Shown piece by piece: positions 23,136-27,989 of a DNA stretch of 27,989 nucleotides (the first letter of the stretch is position 1; every line of letters starts with the position of its first letter). Under the pieces are notes generated by a model. That model was not told where the DNA came from. It worked only from the letters and a program-made list of their open reading frames with translations, and ran no database searches. The DNA comes from an uncultured Eubacteriales bacterium (lineage in GTDB: Bacteria > Bacillota > Clostridia > Oscillospirales > CAG-382): NCBI GenBank assembly GCA_934446095.1, contig CAKSDR010000017.1:1-27989 (forward strand), written 5' to 3'. Both the position numbers and the translations under genes were made by a program.

Positions 23136-25361
23136 ATGAAAACAGAAATCTATGACATAACAGGCATGCAATGCGCAGCATGCAGTGCCGCTGTTGAAAG
23201 GACTACCCAAAGGATTGACGGAGTAAAGTCAAGCAGTGTCAATCTCATAACCGGAACCATGACAATAACCTTTGATGAAAAAAAGGTTACCCGGAGCATG
23301 ATTGAACAAAGAGTTAAAAAAGCGGGTTTCGGCATTAAAATTTCGTCTGATAATCCCGGTAAATACGCACAAGACGAAAAATCGGCTTTTTCAAAAGCAA
23401 CACTTACCGCAACTATAATTTTTTCAATTCTGCTATTGTATATTTCCATGGGACAGATGCTAAAATACAAACTGCCTCTTCCGAATTTTTTGAACATGCA
23501 CATGTATCCGAAAAATTTTGCGCTTGCGCAGTTAATACTTACCGTTCCTATTCTATATCTCGGAAGAAGTTTTTTCCGAAAAGGCTTTTCTTCTCTTTTT
23601 CAGAAAAGTCCGACAATGGATTCTCTTGTTGCAATAGGCAGTTCATTTTCATTTTTATACAGCCTTTTTACAACATATAAGATTTTTTCCGGCAGTTCCG
23701 ACAAGACTTTGGTTCACAACCTCTATTACGAGTCGGCGGCCCTTGTAATTACATTTGTAATGATTGGAAAATATATTGAGTCGCAGAACAAACTTCATAC
23801 AAAAGACGCTATTAAAAAAATAATATCGCTCTCCCCCAACAATGCTAATCTTGTTTTGGGTGATGAAATTAAAACGGTAAAGACAAGCGAACTCCAAAAA
23901 GGCGACATAGTTCTTGTAAAACCCGGGGAACGCATACCCCTTGACGGAGTTGTAACGCAAGGGTTCGGCGAAGTTGACGAATCTTTGATTACAGGCGAAA
24001 GTTTGCCGGTCAAATAAGTTGTCGGAAGCACGGTTACGGGAGGAAGTATAAATTCCGACGGCGTAATTTATGTAAAAATAACACACATTGGAAGCGAAAC
24101 TGTCCTTTCAAAAATAATAAAATGCGTTGAAAATGCGCAAAATCAAAAAGCCCCCGTCGCAAGAGTTGCCGATAAAGTTGCGGGAATATTTGTTCCGTGT
24201 GTAATTGCCGCAGCTCTTATTGCCGGAATTATATGGCTTATCATCGGCAAAGATTTTGCATTTGTGCTTAAAATTTTCACAAGTGTACTTGTTATCGCAT
24301 GCCCCTGTGCTCTCGGGCTTGCAACCCCCACGGCAATTATGGTGGGAACAGGCCTTGCCGCAAAAAATAAAATTTTAATACGCAGCGGAAAAACACTTGA
24401 GCAGGCATCCAAAACAACGGTTGCCGTCTTTGACAAAACCGGAACCGTAACCTACGGAAAACCGCGGATATCCGGAATTTCCGTCAACAATACAACAGAA
24501 GCGCTGCTGCTTTCGTATGCCGCAAGTGCAGAAAGTCTTTCTTCTCATCCGCTCGCAAAAGCAATTGTTGACAAAGCGCGGGAAAACGGTGCCGAAATTT
24601 TGCCCGTGGAAAATTTTGAAAATCTGCCGGGTCTTGGCATAAAAGCGTTTATCAACGGCAAAAAAATTTTGCTCGGCAATCTTAAACTTATGGAAAATGA
24701 AAATGTCGGCATTAAAAATGTAAATCCGTCATTTTTTGAAAATGCCGCCGGAGACACTTCTGTTTTCGTTGCAGAAAACACCGATTTTCTCGGAACTATA
24801 ACTTTGTCTGACGAAATACGCGAAACTTCCCGCAGGGCCATAGAAAAAATCAGAAAAATGAATGTCAAAGTGTATTTGCTTACCGGAGATAACGAGGCTG
24901 TTGCAAATAAAATTGCCGACAAACTCGGTATTGACAAAGTCATTGCAAATGTTATGCCTCAAGACAAGTCCGGTGTCATTGAAAGTCTTCAGAAACAAGG
25001 AAACATAGTTATGATGGTAGGTGACGGAATAAACGACGCTCCGGCTCTTATGCAGGCAGATATCGGCATTGCAATAGGCACAGGTACGGATATTGCCGTC
25101 GATTCGGCCGATATTGTGCTCATGCGGTCTGATCTTGAAGACGTATGCAAAACCATAAGCATCAGCAAGAGTACACTCAGATGCATAAAACAAAACCTGT
25201 TCTGGGCGTTTTTATACAACGTAATCGGCATTCCGATCGCTGCCGGCGCCCTTTACTCATTCGGAATACTCTTAAACCCGATGATTGCGGCAGCTGCCAT
25301 GTCATTAAGTTCCATATGTGTAGTTTCAAATGCGCTGCGGTTAAACAGAGCAAAAATTTAA
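23136..25361 (+). pseudogene. copA: Copper(I)-translocating P1B-ATPase gene interrupted by an in-frame stop
   Basis: The whole frame (741 sense codons plus the internal stop) encodes a complete CopA: one heavy-metal-binding domain (GMQCAAC, C13/C16), the actuator TGES (about 287-290), the CPC membrane motif (389-391), phosphorylation site DKTGT (D433), ATP-site SSHPLA, GDGINDA (about 629-635), YN in NLFWAFLYNV and the C-terminal AAMSLSS. A single TAA at 24015-24017 follows ITGESLPVK, where relatives usually have another Lys or Glu; reading continues in the same frame to 25361. Possible explanations are a recent nonsense mutation, a base error, or stop read-through. The 293-aa product alone would lack catalysis. 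GAAAGGAGAAG precedes the ATG; it follows feoAB. An internal ATG (24264) lacks an upstream ribosome site. Confidence 0.93.
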
Positions 25362-25372
25362 CAGCATAAAAA

Positions 25373-25407
25373 CAAGCGTCCAAAATTCATTGGACGCTTG
25401 CCTTTTT
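25373..25407. terminator. Bidirectional intrinsic terminator after copA
   Basis: An 11-bp stem CAAGCGTCCAA (25373-25383) with TTGGACGCTTG (25390-25400), loop AATTCA, plus-strand CCTTTTT tail. On the minus strand the stem is followed by GTTTTTAT, so it could also end the leftward transcript starting near 26025. Confidence 0.88.
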
Positions 25408-25452
25408 AAAATATTTTACGGATTACACTCATTCGTCAACTAAGAGGCTCAT

Positions 25453-25481
25453 CCGAAAAATATATCCTATCTGTTTTTCGG
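25453..25481. repeat. Inverted repeat CCGAAAAA/TTTTTCGG
   Basis: An 8-bp perfect stem with a 13-base loop; its right arm overlaps the first 16-bp repeat. It could be a small hairpin or a remnant of an element end. Confidence 0.5.
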
Positions 25482-25495
25482 ACTCATTCCTTTCA
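25480..25495 (-). repeat. 16-bp repeat GGACTCATTCCTTTCA, copy 1
   Basis: Exact copy. On the minus strand it reads TGAAAGGAATGAGTCC, which resembles a ribosome site fused to an ATG. Confidence 0.85.
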
Positions 25496-25594
25496 TATTG
25501 AATTTCATCTGCTGTTCGGTGGAAGTTCAATTTTCATAGGAATTTTTCTCTTTTCTTTTTTGGTAAAATTTGATTTAAAAGTATACTTCCTTTT

Positions 25595-25610
25595 GGACTC
25601 ATTCCTTTCA
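25595..25610 (-). repeat. 16-bp repeat GGACTCATTCCTTTCA, copy 2
   Basis: Exact copy, 115 bp after copy 1. On the minus strand the ATG would start a 22-codon frame (MSPKGSILLNQILPKKKREK and so on) and another frame reads ERNES as in the other copies. Confidence 0.85.
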
Positions 25611-25877
25611 GAAAAATTTATACTTTAAAAAACAGGTGGAGTATCAATCATAAAATAAACTCGCTTTACAGTAAATTTTAATTAAAATAATCCGGTTTAA
25701 AATTTTTACCAATTACATCTATAATATTGCCAATGTACACATTTGAATTATTTATCAATAATATAAAAGTATTTTTTAACTATTAATTTCAAAAATCTGA
25801 CATCTATAAACTAAACTTTGAATTTGGGATATGCTCCCGGGACACCTTTTTGTTTTGTCAGACAAGAACGTTTGTAT

Positions 25878-25991
25878 TTAAAACCGAACCTCTGATTTTA
25901 TCATATTACCATGGGACTCATTCCTTTCATCTTTTCTCGGTATACAGACCGGACAATTTTCTATTGACAATGGAATCAGCCTCCTTTTCAT
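25878..25991 (-). CDS. Possible 37-aa micro-protein with a CPVC motif
   Basis: Minus-strand ATG at 25991 opens a 37-aa frame, MKRRLIPLSIENCPVCIPRK followed by DERNESHGNMIKSEVRF. AAAAGGAGG lies nine bases before an in-frame TTG (25970), so the likelier product would be 30 aa starting SIENCPVC. It is the first frame downstream of the consensus promoter at 26032-26060. CxxC in so short a peptide could bind metal, but a remnant of a decayed gene or a chance frame is equally possible. No family recognised. Confidence 0.3.
   Translation of the reverse strand: MKRRLIPLSIENCPVCIPRKDERNESHGNMIKSEVRF
25914..25929 (-). repeat. 16-bp repeat GGACTCATTCCTTTCA, copy 3
   Basis: Exact copy, 319 bp after copy 2. 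It lies inside the possible micro-ORF, where it encodes ERNES. Confidence 0.85.
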
Positions 25992-26031
25992 CTTCTGGTT
26001 CGTAAGAAGTTTAATCTCTTCTTCTGTCTTT

Positions 26032-26060
26032 ATTATATTCTAAAAACCGTGTTTTGTAAA
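26032..26060 (-). promoter_or_regulatory. Consensus leftward promoter into the gene-poor region
   Basis: Minus-strand TTTACA (26060-26055), 17 bp, TATAAT (26037-26032). A transcript from here would run about 650 nt to the terminator at 25373-25400 with no ordinary gene. Confidence 0.75.
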
Positions 26061-26117
26061 TTGACAAAATAGCCAAAAATCAAGAGAAATTTTCTACTAC
26101 CGCTTTTTTGATATTTG

Positions 26118-26126
26118 TGTTATAAT
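26118..26126 (+). promoter_or_regulatory. Extended -10 element TGTTATAAT
   Basis: TGTTATAAT with no good -35 at 16-18 bp. The inferred start near 26133 lies only about 55 nt before an intrinsic terminator, which would make a short RNA. Confidence 0.5.
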
Positions 26127-26159
26127 AGTATTGTTAGGGTAATAAAACCGATACTCGGA

Positions 26160-26191
26160 ATCCGCACAAAAAACATGTGCGGATATTTTTT
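26160..26191 (+). terminator. Intrinsic terminator upstream of the mnmG promoter
   Basis: A 9-bp stem ATCCGCACA (26160-26168) with TGTGCGGAT (26176-26184), followed by ATTTTTTT. There is no gene upstream on this strand within 750 bp, so it must end copA read-through, a small RNA, or act as an attenuator. Confidence 0.85.
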
Positions 26192-26199
26192 TGCATAAA

Positions 26200-26228
26200 T
26201 TGATTTTTAAAAAAAAATGTGCTATACT
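26200..26228 (+). promoter_or_regulatory. Promoter of mnmG
   Basis: TTGATT (26200-26205), 17 bp, TATACT (26223-26228), leader about 33 nt to the TTG start. Confidence 0.72.
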
Positions 26229-26266
26229 GTCTTTGAATTAATTAATTATAGTGAGGCCTCAAAATT

Positions 26267-27989
26267 TTGGAGTATATATCAAACACAGTTGACGTTATAG
26301 TAATAGGCGCGGGGCATGCCGGAACCGAAGCCGCCCTTGCAAGTGCAAGGCTCGGCTGCAAAACCGTGCTTTTTTCAATAAATCTCGATTCCGTTGCAAA
26401 CATGCCGTGCAACCCTTCCATCGGAGGTACCGGAAAGGGACATCTTGTTTATGAAATTGACGCTCTCGGCGGGCAGATGGGTATATGCGCGGATATGGCA
26501 TGCATGCAAAGCAGAATGCTGAACAGCGGCAAAGGAACCGCCGTTCATTCGCTGAGAATGCAGCAGGACAGGCGCAAATACCAAATATTAATGAAAAAAA
26601 CCATTGAAAACCGCGAAAATTTATGGCTTATACAAGCGGAAATCACAGATATCCGCCGAAAAGACGATATGTGGCAGGCGGTAACACGGTTTGGCGCCGT
26701 GTGGAGTGCGAAAAGCATTGTAATATCTTCGGGTACATATCTCGATTCAAATATTATTGTAGGCGATGTTTCATATTCTTCAGGACCCGACGGAATGTTC
26801 CCGTCAAGCGGTCTTTCGGAAAGCCTTAAAAAACTCGGCATTCCTCTTATGCGCTTTAAAACGGGAACTCCTGCAAGACTTCATGCGGACTCTATCGACT
26901 ATTCTGTGCTTGAAAAGCAGACGGGTGATGAAAATCCGGAACACTTTTCGGTTCTTACGGAGAATTTTTCCGATAAAAATCATGTTCCGTGCTATATTGC
27001 CTACACAAACGAACTTACTCATAAAATCATACGCGACAACCTTCATTTATCGCCCATCTATTCCGGAAAAATTGTCGGCATAGGTCCGAGATATTGTCCG
27101 AGCATCGAATCAAAAATAATGCGTTTTCCGGACAAACAGCGTCATCAACTGTTTGTCGAACCAATGGGATACGATACAAAAGAAATGTACCTTCAGGGTT
27201 TCAGCACTTCGATGCCTGAAGATATTCAGATACAAATGATTCACTCGATACGCGGCCTTGAGCATGCAAAAATCATGCGCACGGCATATGCTATAGAATA
27301 TGACTGTGCAGATCCGCTTTCACTTTCCGCATCTCTTGAATTTAAAGATTTTCCGGGACTTTTCGGCGCCGGTCAGTTCAACGGAACTTCCGGTTACGAA
27401 GAAGCGGCAGCGCAGGGTCTTATAGCCGGAATAAACGCCGCGATGCGTGTTCTCTCAAAGCCCGCGCTTATTTTAACGCGTGATTCGTCATACATAGGAA
27501 CACTTATAGACGACCTTGTGACAAAAGGCACTGATGAACCTTACAGAATCATGACATCGCGCAGCGAATACAGGCTTCTTCTCCGCCAAGACAATGCAGA
27601 CGCAAGGCTTACCCCTATCGGATATAAAATAGGCCTTATTTCGGAGGAAAGATATCGCAGATTCCTGCTGAAAAGAAAACATATAGAAGATGAGATTCAA
27701 AGGATAAACAGCACAAATTTCGGTCCGTCCGAAGAACTTTTCGCTCTTCTTGACAAATACCATTCTTCAAGAAACGAACATGGCATAAAAATGGCCGACC
27801 TTTTGCGGCGTCCCGAGTTTACATATGACGCTATTTCTCCGATCGACAAACAAAGGCCTTGTCTTACCGATAAAGAAAAAAAATCCGTCGAAACTGAAAT
27901 AAAGTACGAAGGTTATATAAAAAAGGAACTTGCCAAAGCTGAGAAATTCAAAAAACTTGAGGGAAAGAAAATTCCACAAAACATAGACT
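26267..27989 (+). CDS. mnmG: tRNA uridine-5-carboxymethylaminomethyl modification enzyme MnmG (GidA), cut by the right edge
   Basis: FAD-dependent enzyme that, with MnmE, adds the carboxymethylaminomethyl group to the wobble uridine of certain tRNAs. 574 codons are visible with no stop; full MnmG is about 620-630 aa, so roughly 50 residues are missing at the C-terminus. Seen: FAD dinucleotide motif GAGHAGTEAALA (residues 16-27), CNPSIGGTGKGHLVYEIDAL, a GKGTAVHSLR segment, KTGTPARL, and GAGQFNGTSGYEEAAAQG. The frame is closed upstream by TGA at 26252, and the only start is TTG at 26267 with GAGG about ten bases before it. MnmE and RsmG, frequent neighbours, are not visible on the left. Confidence 0.96.
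   Translation, partial: MEYISNTVDVIVIGAGHAGTEAALASARLGCKTVLFSINLDSVANMPCNPSIGGTGKGHLVYEIDALGGQMGICADMACMQSRMLNSGKGTAVHSLRMQQDRRKYQILMKKTIENRENLWLIQAEITDIRRKDDMWQAVTRFGAVWSAKSIVISSGTYLDSNIIVGDVSYSSGPDGMFPSSGLSESLKKLGIPLMRFKTGTPARLHADSIDYSVLEKQTGDENPEHFSVLTENFSDKNHVPCYIAYTNELTHKIIRDNLHLSPIYSGKIVGIGPRYCPSIESKIMRFPDKQRHQLFVEPMGYDTKEMYLQGFSTSMPEDIQIQMIHSIRGLEHAKIMRTAYAIEYDCADPLSLSASLEFKDFPGLFGAGQFNGTSGYEEAAAQGLIAGINAAMRVLSKPALILTRDSSYIGTLIDDLVTKGTDEPYRIMTSRSEYRLLLRQDNADARLTPIGYKIGLISEERYRRFLLKRKHIEDEIQRINSTNFGPSEELFALLDKYHSSRNEHGIKMADLLRRPEFTYDAISPIDKQRPCLTDKEKKSVETEIKYEGYIKKELAKAEKFKKLEGKKIPQNID

Larger units (their letters stand above)
25401..26266. other. Gene-poor AT-rich region with signals on both strands
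   Basis: No ORF over about 40 codons is supported. Contents: three copies of a 16-bp repeat, an 8-bp inverted repeat CCGAAAAA/TTTTTCGG (25453-25481), a consensus minus-strand promoter at 26032-26060, a possible micro-ORF at 25878-25991, a plus-strand extended -10 at 26118-26126 with a terminator at 26160-26191, and the mnmG promoter at 26200-26228. The sequence between 25620 and 25860 is extremely AT-rich with no readable feature and may be decayed DNA. Confidence 0.7.

Noticed and set aside
24264..25361. Separate gene starting at the internal ATG of copA
   Set aside because: No ribosome site precedes it, and the frame continues from the upstream part, so it is the second half of the interrupted ATPase.
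25480..25929. Possible CRISPR array
   Set aside because: Only three 16-bp repeats with spacings of 115 and 319 bp and no cas genes.

Overview
The window reads as chromosomal DNA of a low-GC, anaerobic, spore-forming Clostridia-type Firmicute. Evidence in the sequence: an intact pro-sigma-K gene, a five-domain pyruvate:ferredoxin oxidoreductase, an Fe-S-type PurF with a short propeptide, consensus TTGACA-N17-TATAAT promoters, strong GGAGG ribosome sites, several TTG starts and many U-tailed hairpin terminators. An Oscillospirales/Ruminococcaceae-like gut bacterium is my guess; no rRNA or other taxonomic marker is present. There is no CRISPR array, tRNA, rRNA, intact IS element or phage module.

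Layout. (1) 1-4600, minus strand: purE-purC-purF-purM-purN, tightly packed or overlapping, behind a consensus promoter and a ZTP/ZMP (pfl) riboswitch whose conserved 3' end merges with an intrinsic terminator. (2) 4597-9187, minus: a CYTH triphosphate-tunnel protein, RNase HI and pyruvate:ferredoxin oxidoreductase, the last with its own promoter and terminator. (3) 9422-12482, plus: sigK, a one-helix small protein, a SAP/DUF6434-like protein, bioY and a CmpB-type membrane protein. (4) 12545-13474, minus: a three-S1-domain protein. (5) 13674-16956, plus: a Cys-rich 81-aa protein translationally coupled to a KDPG aldolase fused to a VOC-like domain, then a lipoprotein, a PgsA-like phosphatidyltransferase and a PAP2-fold protein lacking its catalytic histidine. 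(6) 16983-18330, minus: a HAD phosphatase and a TIM-barrel protein of unknown function, with two 130-bp-spaced copies of a hairpin-rich repeat upstream. (7) 18840-19703, plus: class II fructose-bisphosphate aldolase. (8) 19768-20696, minus: a TudS/DUF523 protein overlapping a Nudix hydrolase. (9) 20843-25361, plus: feoA-feoB and a Cu(+)-ATPase gene (copA) broken by one in-frame TAA. (10) 25400-26266: a gene-poor AT-rich region with a consensus leftward promoter, three copies of a 16-bp repeat, a possible Cys-containing micro-ORF and a possible short terminated RNA. (11) 26267 to the right edge, plus: mnmG, cut by the window.

Most of the window is housekeeping: purine synthesis sensed through ZTP, pyruvate oxidation and glycolysis, iron uptake, tRNA modification and sporulation control. 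The parts that deserve a second look are the 25.4-26.2 kb gene-poor transcript region, the paired structured repeat at 18.4-18.7 kb, the nonsense codon in copA, the aldolase-VOC fusion with its Cys-rich partner, and the unexplained leader segment between the pur promoter and the ZTP aptamer.
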